Translations under genes and position numbers: made by a program
The notes under the pieces: generated by a model
Told to the model about the DNA's origin: nothing
The model's input: the letters and a program-made list of their open reading frames with translations, nothing else
Databases searched by the model: none
Assembly (NCBI GenBank): GCA_024693135.1
Contig: JAILLN010000029.1
Location: 56,291-120,290, forward strand
From: Lachnospiraceae bacterium
GTDB lineage: Bacteria; Bacillota; Clostridia; Lachnospirales; Lachnospiraceae
Direction of reading: 5' to 3'
DNA length: 64,000 nucleotides
In this document: piece by piece, positions 19,353 through 28,463 of the stretch
Numbering within the stretch: position 1 is the stretch's first letter
How the letters are laid out: each line of letters starts with the position of its first letter

Positions 19353-20378
19353 ATGAGAAGCCAGCTAGTCCTGACTGCGAGCGCTAAGGAAACGGTCAAT
19401 CACAAGATCAATACCAGCCTCAGGATGTTTATCAACCGGTTGCATGCCGACTTTCCCCCGCACTGGCATACGGATATCGAGATCATCCTGCCGAAGGAGG
19501 CGCCCTATAAGGTGATCTGCGCGAATCAGTCCTATGACGTGGAGATCGGGGACATCCTCTTGATCTGCCCCGCGGTGCTTCACGAGATCTTCTCTCCCCG
19601 TCCCGGCTCCAGGGTGTATATCCAGGCGGATTTTTCGGGGATCGTCACCCTGAAGGAGATCGAAAAAGCCTTCCGCCTGATGTCGCCCGCCCTTCATATC
19701 CGGAAAAAGACCTGCCCGACTGAGCTGTATGAAAGGATCTATGAGCATATAGACCGGATCATGAGGCTTTATTTCGGCTATGCTCCGGAAACCTGCATGG
19801 AGGATGCCCCGGAGGATGAGAGCATCATCTCCTTTACGGAGCTTGAGCCCTACGGCGAGCTTGAGATCTATTCCATCCTCATGCAGCTCATTGCCCTGTG
19901 CGGAAGAAACATCAGCTTTTTCCAGGGACCGGATCCCTCCGCCGTAACGTCTTCTTTTAAAAACAGCATCCCCTTAAGCAGGGTATGCGGCTATATCTCG
20001 GAGCACTTTACGGAGGAACTGACCCTGGAGGGCGTTTCTGCCCATGCGGGCTTCAGCAAATACCATTTTGAACGGATCTTCCGTGAATATACCGGCGTGA
20101 CCTTCTATCAGTATCTGCAGGAGATGCGGATCCACTACGCCCAGACGCTGCTGTCCAATCCGGAGCTTACGGTCACGGATATTTCCGGCCAGGCGGGTTT
20201 TGCAAGCTGCGCGGCCTTCACCCGGGCCTTCAAGAAAAGCACGGGATATCCGCCATCCCAATACCGGATGCTGAATGAGGAGAAGCATCCCCTGAATGCC
20301 AATCCCCATTTCGCAGCATATGATTACAGCGGGCAGGTCTATGCCGTAACGGGCAGGTTTAAGGGAGAAGAAAAATGA
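19353..20378 (+). CDS. AraC-family transcriptional regulator
   Basis: Cytoplasmic activator of 341 aa. The N-terminal cupin-like sugar-sensing half includes FPPHWHTDIEIILP and SYDVEIGDILLICPAVLHEI. The C-terminal DNA-binding half has two helix-turn-helix motifs (residues about 215-310: LTLEGVSAHAGFSKYHFERI, and the family signature VTDISGQAGFASCAAFTRAF then GYPPSQYR). It is transcribed divergently from the xyloside ABC/GH120 operon, the classical position for its regulator. The EamA transporter gene overlaps its stop by four bases (ATGA), making a two-gene unit. The effector sugar is inferred, not shown. Confidence 0.92.
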   Translation: MRSQLVLTASAKETVNHKINTSLRMFINRLHADFPPHWHTDIEIILPKEAPYKVICANQSYDVEIGDILLICPAVLHEIFSPRPGSRVYIQADFSGIVTLKEIEKAFRLMSPALHIRKKTCPTELYERIYEHIDRIMRLYFGYAPETCMEDAPEDESIISFTELEPYGELEIYSILMQLIALCGRNISFFQGPDPSAVTSSFKNSIPLSRVCGYISEHFTEELTLEGVSAHAGFSKYHFERIFREYTGVTFYQYLQEMRIHYAQTLLSNPELTVTDISGQAGFASCAAFTRAFKKSTGYPPSQYRMLNEEKHPLNANPHFAAYDYSGQVYAVTGRFKGEEK

Positions 20379-21343
20379 AAGATAGGAAAGAAGACAGGAT
20401 GAAGGAAAAAAATATCTGGGCATGGTTTCCCGTGACCTTCCTTGTGGCGCTTTTTTGCTGCATCCTTTGGGGGAGCGCATCTCCGGCCATCAAGATCGCC
20501 TACCGGCTTTTTCAGATCGGCGCGGAGGATACGGCATCCCGGATCGTGCTGGCGGGAGCCCGCTTCATGCTGGCGGGAGCCATGACCATCCTTTTCGGCT
20601 CGGCCATATCGGGGAAGCTTCTCCGCCCGGAAAAGGGATCGCTGAAGATGATCGCCGTCCTGGCCCTGTTTCAGACGGTGGGCCAGTATTATTTCTTTTT
20701 CATGGCCCTTGCCCATACCACCGGGGTCAGGGGATCCATCATCAATGCTTCCGGCAATTTCATCACCATCCTATTTGCGGCTTATCTCTTCCGGCTGGAA
20801 AGGATGACCCTGCGGAAGCTTGTGGGATGCATCGTGGGCTTTGCGGGGATTGTCGCCATCCTGGGAGGGGGAGCCGCCCTGATGGAGGGAGGGGCTGTGA
20901 CCCTTTCCGGGGAGGGAGCCATGATCGCGGCGGATGTATTCTATGCCTTATCCGGCTGCTGCATCAAGATCTTTTCGAAGAAGGAAAACCCCGTGGTGCT
21001 GAGCGGATACCAGTTCCTGCTGGGAGGGGCCGTGCTCTTCCTCGTGGGGGTGCTGATGGGCGGGAGCCTTACCTTCTACAGTGCCTCCTCAGTATGGAAC
21101 CTTCTCTATATGGGCTTCATTTCAGCGGGAGCCTATACCCTTTGGGGTGTCCTGCTGAAGCACAATCCGGTCAGCAGGGTCTCCATCCTGGGCTTCATGA
21201 ATCCCGTCATGGGAGTTCTTCTTTCCGCGCTTTTCCTGGGAGAAAACCGGGAGGCTTTTTCCCTTTCCGGGCTCATGTCCCTGATCCTCGTTTCTCTGGG
21301 GATCATCATCGTGAATACGGAAGGCCGGAAAAAGGCGGATTAG
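20375..21343 (+). CDS. EamA/DMT-family membrane transporter
   Basis: Drug/metabolite-superfamily permease of 322 aa with about ten membrane segments in two EamA repeats (first: LVALFCCILWGSASPAIKIA; second starting near VTLSGEGAMIAADVFYALSG). Overlap of its ATG with the AraC stop codon indicates co-translation; ATG at 20399 is an alternative start that would drop eight polar residues. Substrates of this superfamily are not predictable from sequence. Its linkage to the xyloside regulator suggests export of a metabolite or an overlapping physiological cue, which is inference. Confidence 0.88.
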   Translation: MKDRKEDRMKEKNIWAWFPVTFLVALFCCILWGSASPAIKIAYRLFQIGAEDTASRIVLAGARFMLAGAMTILFGSAISGKLLRPEKGSLKMIAVLALFQTVGQYYFFFMALAHTTGVRGSIINASGNFITILFAAYLFRLERMTLRKLVGCIVGFAGIVAILGGGAALMEGGAVTLSGEGAMIAADVFYALSGCCIKIFSKKENPVVLSGYQFLLGGAVLFLVGVLMGGSLTFYSASSVWNLLYMGFISAGAYTLWGVLLKHNPVSRVSILGFMNPVMGVLLSALFLGENREAFSLSGLMSLILVSLGIIIVNTEGRKKAD

Positions 21344-21351
21344 GGCCTCTG

Positions 21352-21381
21352 TTGTCAGGAGGGACAGAATTTTGATACAAT
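21352..21381 (+). promoter_or_regulatory. Promoter of the Met-Arg-Cys-Arg repeat protein gene
   Basis: TTGTCA (21352-21357) and TACAAT (21376-21381) are 18 bases apart. The start codon at 21495 lies about 110 bases downstream, giving a leader of around 105 nt in which I see no strong structure. Confidence 0.5.
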
Positions 21382-21494
21382 ATATCGATTGGAATGAGAG
21401 GGGAAGGAGATGGCTTTCTTCCCACAGCACATATAGGAAGCGGTTTTTATTGGAAGGCGGGGAAAGACGCGCCTGGAAAAACGGAGGGATCGTG

Positions 21495-24400
21495 ATGAAA
21501 AGATTTCGGATGATGAAGTGCTTGGCTTTTCTGCTTTCGGCAGCCTTGCTGGCGGAGACCATGGGCGGCTCTGTATATGCCCAGGAGATCGGTACGGCCG
21601 GGGATATCCCGGAGGCATTGGCGGCCGTGGAGGAGACAGCCCTGGCGCAAGGGGATATCCCGGAGGAGCTGGGGATCACAGAGGTTTCGGAGAGCTCGGG
21701 GATCGCAGAGGTTTTGGAGACCCCGGATGTCACAGGGAGGGCTGAGGAGACAGGGGCAGATCGTGCTTTTGAGCCCAGCGATGCGGAAAAAGGCCTTGGC
21801 TGGTCCGTAAGCGATACCGGAGCCTGGCAGATCTCCAAGAGCAATCTGGATGAGCTTTGGAATTATTCCCTGAGCACGGCGGAAGGAAGCGACAGCCGGA
21901 TCGAGCTTGTGGAATATCTAGACCAGGATAGCGGCGTCACACAGCTGTCCATCCCGAAGCACATCAAGATCCAGGATACCGGCACGACCTACCGGACCGT
22001 GCTGAAGCCTACAGGTGGACTGAGCATTGCGGGTTCCTTTGCTAAAACCAGGATCAAGTCCTTCCGGGCAGAGGAGGGAACCTTGATGTCCGGAACCTTT
22101 GAGCAGATGTTTTCTGAATGCACTGCGCTTGAGACGGCGGATCTTTCCACACTGGATACCTCGGAGCTTGACGGAGAGGGCGATCTAAACCTGAAATACA
22201 TGTTTAGCGGATGTCCGATGCTTTATTCGGTCAAGATGTGCACCATCCGGGGATACGTCCGGTATTGCCAGTATATGTTTGCAGGGGACGAGAAGCTTCC
22301 ATCCATCGACCTCAGCATGGTGGAGCTGGATGAGGTCCGTGGAGTGGGAAGCTCGGAGGGCATCTGCAGCCGGATGTTTGAGGGATGCGCAGAGCTTGAG
22401 ACGATCTATGTCAAAGCCGGCACGGACTTTTCAGGCGCAGGCCAGGGTGAGAATGTGTTTACCGGCTGCAGCATGCTGAAGGGCGGAAAGGGAACGACAT
22501 ACAAGCCGGGCTCGGATCAGAAGGAGTTTGCCAGGATCGACGGGGGAGACAGCGCTCCGGGCTATTTCACCGAGGGCAGCGGCACTCCGGGGAAGGATGA
22601 AGGGGAGGACTGGGAATACAGCGAGCCCTTCGAAGGAAGGATTTATCTGAAAAAATACAAAGGGGATTCCACGGATGTAGTGATCCCTTCGAAGATCGAC
22701 GGGAATGAGGTATGGATCTCGACTACGGATGAAAACGGGCGCATCAAGCCCTTCCAGGAGCTTTTTGGCCTGAAAAAGACAGAGATCACTTCAATCCGCA
22801 CGCAGGGAGACGTCCGGCTTACCGGAAGCACAGAAGCCTGGCTGGAGGCTTTTAAGGGCTTCACAAGCCTGAAGGCAGCAGACCTCAGGGAGGTTTGGCA
22901 GGATGGAGACAAGTCCCAGACGGCAGTGAGCATGTTTGAGGGCTGTACGGCTTTGGAAACGGTGATGCTTCCGAAAAGCCTGGAAATACAGAATGCTACC
23001 GAAATGTTTAAGGGCTGCGAGTCCCTGGAAACAGTGCTGATCCCTGGACTTCCGGTGATACAGAATACCACCTCCATGTTCTCCGGCTGCAGTAAAATAG
23101 AATGGATCGACTTAAGCACGACGAATCTGAGCGGGTTGAGTGCCTATAAGGAAATGTTCAGTGGCTGCTCTGCCTTAAAAGCGATCTATGTTTCTTCGGA
23201 CAATGGCAGTATATCGTATTATAATGGCGGCAATAATGTTTTTAAGGACTGCACGAGCCTTACGGGCGGCATGGGTACGAGGTACAGGGAATATGCGGAT
23301 GATGCCATCTACGCCCATAAGGACGGGGGCGCCGCGGATCCGGGCTACTTCACGGTGGTTTCGCAGATCGGTAATTACAGCTACTCCTTCATCAATACCT
23401 TCGGGGAAAAGGGCCTGGGCTATGATCCCGGATATATCATCCCCTTGAAAAGATATCAGGAGCTTTTCGGAGATAAGAAGGGCGGCAATATCTACCGCTT
23501 CTTTGGGGAGGGAGACGAATGGGGCGGCAGCTGCTATGGGATCTCAGCCACCAGCTCCCTTTTGGAGGGCTCGCAGACCAACCCGGTGCATACGTCACCA
23601 AGCCAGGGGGAGGTTCCCGTTTTGGGCGATTATGACGTGTATGCTGGAAGTCTCCGGGATCTGGCTCTATCCGAAAAGCCGGATCTGGATCCTTCGGATG
23701 ATGAGTGGCAGGAGCTGTATAGGGATCTTAGGAAATTCATCGAGGCCATGCAGGTATCCCAGTATGATGAGCGGGTACAGTTCTGCTATTCCCTGGATTC
23801 GGATCCGGAGGAGATCGTCCAGGCCATTGATCTGCATAAGGACAGCACCGGAGAGATGGTCCGGAACGAAAAGTCACAGCCGGTGATCCTGGGCCTCTTC
23901 GGACCGGATGGAGGACACGCCGTGCTGGGCTATGAGGTAGAGCGGGAAGGAGACCAAAGAGTCTGGGCAGGTGCGGAGGCAAAGCCGCTTTATATCCATG
24001 TCTACGACAGCAACTGGCCCGGGGAGGACCGGAAGATCACCCTCCTTACCGGGATGGACGGCAGCTGCACCGGCTGGCATTACGATATTTCCAGCTCCAT
24101 ACACTGGGGCACGGATACGGAGGGGAAGGATGAATGCGCCATCACCTATATCCCGGCGGACATATTCCGGGCAGTCTGGGAGGACGGCGGAAATTATGAT
24201 GCGGAGCTTTGGGCAGAAAGGCTGATGGAGCTCTTAGGCGAAGACAAGGGAGAGTGGAGCGCCCTGGACGACTTCATCTTCAGCAGCAAATGGATGAATG
24301 AGGAATCCTGGGAATATCTCTCCGACGGCATAGAGACGGATGAGGACTTAGGGGATCTGACCGAGGAAGAGGCAGGGTTCTATGAGCAGCATAAGAATGA

Positions 24401-27400
24401 CTCCGAGGAAGAATTCGAGAATGCCCTGAAAGCAAAGTGGGGCACGGGAGAGACAAATATGCGCTGCCGTATGCGCTGCCGTATCCTGTATTACGAGGAG
24501 GAGATCGAGTCCTTAAGCAAAGAGTTTGCGGACGAAAATAAAGAAGGGGAGGAATTTGAAAATGCCTTATTCGCCCGCTGGCCGGATTCGGGAAGCGATG
24601 AGCTTAAAGAGACCAGAATGCGTTGCAGAATGCGCTGTCGTATGCGCTGCAGGGGGATATACCTGAATGAAGATATGGGGACCATCATAGAAAACAGCGA
24701 TGATCTTGATGAGCTTGAAACTGTGATGGGGACTAAAAATCTGCAGGATGTTGCCACTGACTCCTCGGAGATCCGCCAGACCATGATGCGCTGCCGTATG
24801 CGCTGCCGGATGATGTACCTGACAGAGAAACATAAAGCGGATACCAGTGCCGATCCCTTTGAGGCCGACCTGAACCAGGTGGCAGATAAGTATGATGAGG
24901 AATATCATGCGATCCTGCCGGATGAGGGCACGGATGCAAGAAATGAAGCCAATATGCGCTGCCGGATGATGTTTGCGGATGAGGTGGCGGCTGAATGGGG
25001 CGATCCCGCAGACTCCCTGGAGTCGAAGCTTGACACCATGTGGCCGGATTCGGGAAGCGATGAGGTCAGGGAGACCCGTATGCGCTGCAGAATGCGTTGC
25101 CGTATGCGCTGCCGGATGATGCAGGCCGAAAATAAGCAGGATGAGCTTGCCGAAACCTATAAGGACGATCCGGAGGCATATGAAAGGGCGCTGGATGAGT
25201 ATATGGAGCAGCTCTGGCCGATCCAGGAGGGAGACAGCGATGAGGTCAAGGAGACCCAGATGCGCTGCCGTATGCGCTGCCGGATGCGCTGCCGTATGCG
25301 CTGCCGGATGCGGTGCAGAATGCGGTGCCGGATGCGGTGCAGAATGCGGTGCCGGATGCGGTGCCGGATGCGCTGCCGTGCCATGATCGTAGATGGGCAG
25401 AATTATTCCGTAAAGGATGTCAGCGGCAATGAACTCGTGACGGTAGATGGCGGCAAGGTGAAGATCGCAGAGGGAGAAGAGGACAGAGCCTTTGAAAACA
25501 GGAGCCTCAGGCTTTTTGCAAGGGGAGAGGAAAATCCTCTCGAGAAGCCGGGCCTCGTCTTTACCGCGGCCAACCAGAACCGGAGCCTGGAGAGCAGGGA
25601 TGATGGGCTGAAATTCACCGCCATGGACGGGGAAAAGCTGATGAGCGTCGAGACCCAGGCAAAGAAAGCGGATCTTGCCATAAGCGACGAAGGCTCCGGA
25701 CAGAATAATGTCACCATTCCCTTAAAGGAGGGAGAGACCTTTAGGGTGGAGCTCTCCGGCGGGGACGATAAGAATGCCGTGCTTTCCGGAAAGGGAAACG
25801 GCTCGAAGGAGAATGCATTGATCTCTCTGGAGAGCGACGGGAAGCTGGGACTTGAAAATCTGGAAGTCACAAGCATCAGCCTGAACGGCAAAATAGACGA
25901 CAAGAAGGGAAAAGACATCAACAGCCTGCCGGCATCCCTGGCAAGCTATCAGCTGCAGTATACCGGGGAAAAGCTGGAGCCTGCAGTCACCGTACAGGAC
26001 GGGAAGGGAGGAACCCTTATCCCCGGTACGGATTATGTGACGGTTTACAACGATAACGTGGTAAGCGGAAATGCCAGCGTGGTGATCTACGGCATGGGAA
26101 GCTATACCGGCTCCAGGATCCTGGAATTTACCATTACCGGCGGCCCCGCGGCAGTATATCATATGATCCACTTCTATCTGAATGGAAAAGGAAACATCGC
26201 CCCGGATAACCAGATCGTGGTAAAGGGAGGGAAGGCCGAACGGCCTGCGGATCCCCTGCAGCCCGGCTGGGAATTTAAGGGATGGTACGACAATGAGGGC
26301 TGTACGGGTGCCGCCTATGACTTCTCGAAGCCGGTGGATAAGGATATCACCCTCTTTGCAAAGTGGATCCGCATAAACGGCATAGCGGCAAGCTTCTCCA
26401 ATGATCCCGAGGCGGGAGATGTAGCATCCTGGAATGAAAAGGAATCCCGTTATGAGCATGTCTATACCGGAGGCCAGGTAAAGCCTGCCCTGGTGGTGAC
26501 GAACGGCGACATGGAAGAAGACCTGGTGGAGGGCGAGGACTATACCGTAACCTACAGCAATAATAAAAATGCTTCCAAGAGCGGGAAGCCGGCTAAGGCA
26601 AAGATCACCGGGAAGGGAGACTTCAGCGGCTCCGTGACCCTGGACTTTTATATCATCCCGGCCTCCCTTTCCGAAAATGAAAGCATCCATGTGGACGGGC
26701 TCATGGTGCAGGAGGGGAAGAAGGCCGCCCCTGTGGTGGATTATGACGGATATGTGCTGACGGCGGGAAAGGACTATGACCTATCAAGCTCTACGGGAAG
26801 CCTCGTCTTTAAGCAGGCGGACGATGGAGCGGTCCTTACCATCACCGGCAAAGGAAATTATAAGGATGCCGTGACCGCAAAGGTCGCCGTCCGGACGAAG
26901 GAGCAGGTCAAAAAGGCAAAGATCAAGGTTACGCTGAAGGCCGGTTCCCATATCTACGACGGGAAGGAGCAGAGGCTTTCCGGAAACGAGCTGATCGTAA
27001 AGGACGGATCCGGAGCGGCGCTGAAGGAGGGCGAGGGCTACCGGGTACGGTATTATGCCAATGTGAATGCCGGAAAAGCCCGGGCGGTCATTACCGGCAT
27101 CGGGGAATATACCGGCAAGGTGACAAAGAGCTTCAAGGTCAAGCCGGATACAAAGACGGAGCTTGCGGCGGCCCTGAAGGATCCGGAAGAGAAGCTTTCC
27201 TTCAATATGGCCGGGGTCAAGCCTCCCGTAAAGGTAAGCGCCATGAGGGAGGGAAAGGAGATCCTCCTTCGGAAGGGCAGGGATTACAAGGTCACCTATT
27301 CCAACAACAAAAAGACGACCACGGATCGGTCCAAGGCGAAGTATAAGATATCCTTCCTGGGGAATTACAAGGGGCAGAAGGCAAAGAATGGAACCTATGA

Positions 27401-28049
27401 GATCCTGGCGGCTTCCCTTCAGACAGCCTCGGTGGATGCGGCGGACATGATCTATACAAAGAAGGGGAAGTATCAGTCCGTGCCTTACGTATGCCTGGAC
27501 GGGGTGAAGGTAAATAAGAAGGAATATACGGCGACGTACTGGATGGGCGGCCAGGAGGTAAAATGGCCCCTGGAGCTCGCGGAAGGAGTGAGCGAAAACG
27601 TGATCACCATCCGGGTCACCGGGAAAGGAAACTTTGACAGCACTTCCTATGCCGAAGGAAGCTACCGCCTGCTTCGGATCCCGGCAAATGCAAAGGATCT
27701 CTCCAAGGCAAAGGTTGCCTCGAAGGGGACTGGGGGAAAGAAATCCGTAAGCTCCCAGGAATATACCGGAAAGCCCTGCGAGCCGGAGATCGAGGTATAT
27801 ACAAAGAGCGGAAAGGACTGGATCCTGGTGCCGCAGGGGGAATATGCCGTATCCTATATCAACAATGTGGAAAAGGGAACGGCCACGGTCCTTATCACCG
27901 GAAACGGGAAGGAGGCCGTGGGAAGCCGGGCGGCCTCCTTCCGGATCGGAGTACGGAGCCTGAAGGGCATCCGCCAGATCGGAAGCGGGATCCTGCAGAG
28001 CATAAGGTCTCTCTTTGGATCGGAAGCGGAGCATCGGCAGGCCGGGTAA
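21495..28049 (+). CDS. Secreted BspA-like protein with papain-like peptidase and MRCR array (2184 aa)
   Basis: ATG at 21495 follows GGAGGG and opens a signal peptide (MKRFRMMKCLAFLLSAALLA, cleavage near VYAQ). Approximate order: BspA/DUF285-like leucine-rich repeats (202-335 and 385-612; motif MFSGC..L); a papain-like cysteine peptidase domain (629-912) with candidate catalytic Cys680 (WGGSCYGIS), His808 (GGHAVLGY) and Asp838/Asn840 (HVYDSNWPG); the repeat region (989-1295) with 21 Met-Arg-Cys-Arg units in six blocks of 2, 3, 2, 1, 3 and 10, separated by acidic linkers; YTG-type Ig-like repeats; an InlB-B-like segment near 1552-1626; further YTG repeats to the C-terminus. No sortase signal or anchor. 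The domain combination is unknown to me. Peptidase activity, metal binding or disulfide cross-linking by the array are all inference. Confidence 0.87.
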   Translation: MKRFRMMKCLAFLLSAALLAETMGGSVYAQEIGTAGDIPEALAAVEETALAQGDIPEELGITEVSESSGIAEVLETPDVTGRAEETGADRAFEPSDAEKGLGWSVSDTGAWQISKSNLDELWNYSLSTAEGSDSRIELVEYLDQDSGVTQLSIPKHIKIQDTGTTYRTVLKPTGGLSIAGSFAKTRIKSFRAEEGTLMSGTFEQMFSECTALETADLSTLDTSELDGEGDLNLKYMFSGCPMLYSVKMCTIRGYVRYCQYMFAGDEKLPSIDLSMVELDEVRGVGSSEGICSRMFEGCAELETIYVKAGTDFSGAGQGENVFTGCSMLKGGKGTTYKPGSDQKEFARIDGGDSAPGYFTEGSGTPGKDEGEDWEYSEPFEGRIYLKKYKGDSTDVVIPSKIDGNEVWISTTDENGRIKPFQELFGLKKTEITSIRTQGDVRLTGSTEAWLEAFKGFTSLKAADLREVWQDGDKSQTAVSMFEGCTALETVMLPKSLEIQNATEMFKGCESLETVLIPGLPVIQNTTSMFSGCSKIEWIDLSTTNLSGLSAYKEMFSGCSALKAIYVSSDNGSISYYNGGNNVFKDCTSLTGGMGTRYREYADDAIYAHKDGGAADPGYFTVVSQIGNYSYSFINTFGEKGLGYDPGYIIPLKRYQELFGDKKGGNIYRFFGEGDEWGGSCYGISATSSLLEGSQTNPVHTSPSQGEVPVLGDYDVYAGSLRDLALSEKPDLDPSDDEWQELYRDLRKFIEAMQVSQYDERVQFCYSLDSDPEEIVQAIDLHKDSTGEMVRNEKSQPVILGLFGPDGGHAVLGYEVEREGDQRVWAGAEAKPLYIHVYDSNWPGEDRKITLLTGMDGSCTGWHYDISSSIHWGTDTEGKDECAITYIPADIFRAVWEDGGNYDAELWAERLMELLGEDKGEWSALDDFIFSSKWMNEESWEYLSDGIETDEDLGDLTEEEAGFYEQHKNDSEEEFENALKAKWGTGETNMRCRMRCRILYYEEEIESLSKEFADENKEGEEFENALFARWPDSGSDELKETRMRCRMRCRMRCRGIYLNEDMGTIIENSDDLDELETVMGTKNLQDVATDSSEIRQTMMRCRMRCRMMYLTEKHKADTSADPFEADLNQVADKYDEEYHAILPDEGTDARNEANMRCRMMFADEVAAEWGDPADSLESKLDTMWPDSGSDEVRETRMRCRMRCRMRCRMMQAENKQDELAETYKDDPEAYERALDEYMEQLWPIQEGDSDEVKETQMRCRMRCRMRCRMRCRMRCRMRCRMRCRMRCRMRCRMRCRAMIVDGQNYSVKDVSGNELVTVDGGKVKIAEGEEDRAFENRSLRLFARGEENPLEKPGLVFTAANQNRSLESRDDGLKFTAMDGEKLMSVETQAKKADLAISDEGSGQNNVTIPLKEGETFRVELSGGDDKNAVLSGKGNGSKENALISLESDGKLGLENLEVTSISLNGKIDDKKGKDINSLPASLASYQLQYTGEKLEPAVTVQDGKGGTLIPGTDYVTVYNDNVVSGNASVVIYGMGSYTGSRILEFTITGGPAAVYHMIHFYLNGKGNIAPDNQIVVKGGKAERPADPLQPGWEFKGWYDNEGCTGAAYDFSKPVDKDITLFAKWIRINGIAASFSNDPEAGDVASWNEKESRYEHVYTGGQVKPALVVTNGDMEEDLVEGEDYTVTYSNNKNASKSGKPAKAKITGKGDFSGSVTLDFYIIPASLSENESIHVDGLMVQEGKKAAPVVDYDGYVLTAGKDYDLSSSTGSLVFKQADDGAVLTITGKGNYKDAVTAKVAVRTKEQVKKAKIKVTLKAGSHIYDGKEQRLSGNELIVKDGSGAALKEGEGYRVRYYANVNAGKARAVITGIGEYTGKVTKSFKVKPDTKTELAAALKDPEEKLSFNMAGVKPPVKVSAMREGKEILLRKGRDYKVTYSNNKKTTTDRSKAKYKISFLGNYKGQKAKNGTYEILAASLQTASVDAADMIYTKKGKYQSVPYVCLDGVKVNKKEYTATYWMGGQEVKWPLELAEGVSENVITIRVTGKGNFDSTSYAEGSYRLLRIPANAKDLSKAKVASKGTGGKKSVSSQEYTGKPCEPEIEVYTKSGKDWILVPQGEYAVSYINNVEKGTATVLITGNGKEAVGSRAASFRIGVRSLKGIRQIGSGILQSIRSLFGSEAEHRQAG
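24459..25379 (+). repeat. In-frame 12-bp minisatellite encoding Met-Arg-Cys-Arg
   Basis: Blocks at 24459-24482 (2 units), 24618-24653 (3), 24786-24809 (2), 24954-24965 (1), 25080-25115 (3) and 25260-25379 (10). Unit consensus ATGCGCTGCCGT. Differences between units are synonymous: Arg as CGC, CGG, CGT or AGA, Cys as TGC or TGT. Three blocks continue with ATGATG (Met-Met). It is contiguous coding sequence with no spacers of constant length, so not a CRISPR array. Confidence 0.95.
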
Positions 28050-28121
28050 AAAAAGCTGCCATCCTCCGGGGGAATGCCGTATAAATTCGTGAAAGAAGAA
28101 CTGGAAATGGAGGTAAAGAAG

Positions 28122-28373
28122 ATGGAAGATAAAAAGATCCTGAAGGATGACCAGATGGCAGAAGTGGCCGGTGGCAAGGAGTACGGGATGCCTGTACAGC
28201 ACTTTTTTGTAGGCGACAAGGTCCTGCTTCGGATCTATCCGGAGTATGGCGTGGGCACCATCCGGGAGATGCGCGTGGTGGAGGGTTCAGGCCGGTCTTA
28301 CTGGGAATGTGTGGTTCAGTTTGACGCGGGGATGATGACGGCGGATCAGGACGAATTCATCTCGGCAGGATGA
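28122..28373 (+). CDS. Small double-glycine-leader protein (83 aa)
   Basis: I chose the ATG at 28122 because GGAGGT lies 7 bases upstream; an in-frame ATG at 28074 has no ribosome site. The N-terminus (MEDKKILKDDQMAEVAGGKE) has the pattern of a bacteriocin or RiPP leader ending in Gly17-Gly18. The remaining 65 residues (VGDKVLLRIYPEYGVGTIRE, then EGSGRSYWECVVQFDAG) look like a small beta-barrel, SH3-like rather than a short toxic core. It sits 72 bases after the repeat-protein gene, probably in the same transcript, and is closed by a strong terminator. No peptidase-containing exporter or modification enzyme is adjacent. Function unknown; secretion by a C39-type ABC transporter elsewhere would be the family expectation. 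Confidence 0.7.
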   Translation: MEDKKILKDDQMAEVAGGKEYGMPVQHFFVGDKVLLRIYPEYGVGTIREMRVVEGSGRSYWECVVQFDAGMMTADQDEFISAG

Positions 28374-28423
28374 GGGCTTTCCGGCTGAAGGATACGCAAG
28401 AAGCATAAAGAGGATAAGAGATG

Positions 28424-28463
28424 GTTCCCACTGGCGTGACCAGAGCCGGTGGGAACTTTTTTA
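28424..28463 (+). terminator. Intrinsic terminator after the 28122 gene
   Basis: GTTCCCACTGG (28424-28434) pairs with CCGGTGGGAAC (28446-28456), with one G-T pair, followed by TTTTTT. It ends the repeat-protein/small-protein unit. Confidence 0.9.

Noticed and set aside
24459..25379. Possible CRISPR array from regularly repeated short units
   Set aside because: Units are 12 bases, contiguous, in frame, and lie inside one long coding sequence with no spacers and no cas genes nearby.
28074..28121. Upstream in-frame ATG (28074) as start of the double-glycine-leader protein
   Set aside because: No ribosome site precedes it, whereas GGAGGT is correctly spaced before the ATG at 28122, which also puts the leader at its normal length.
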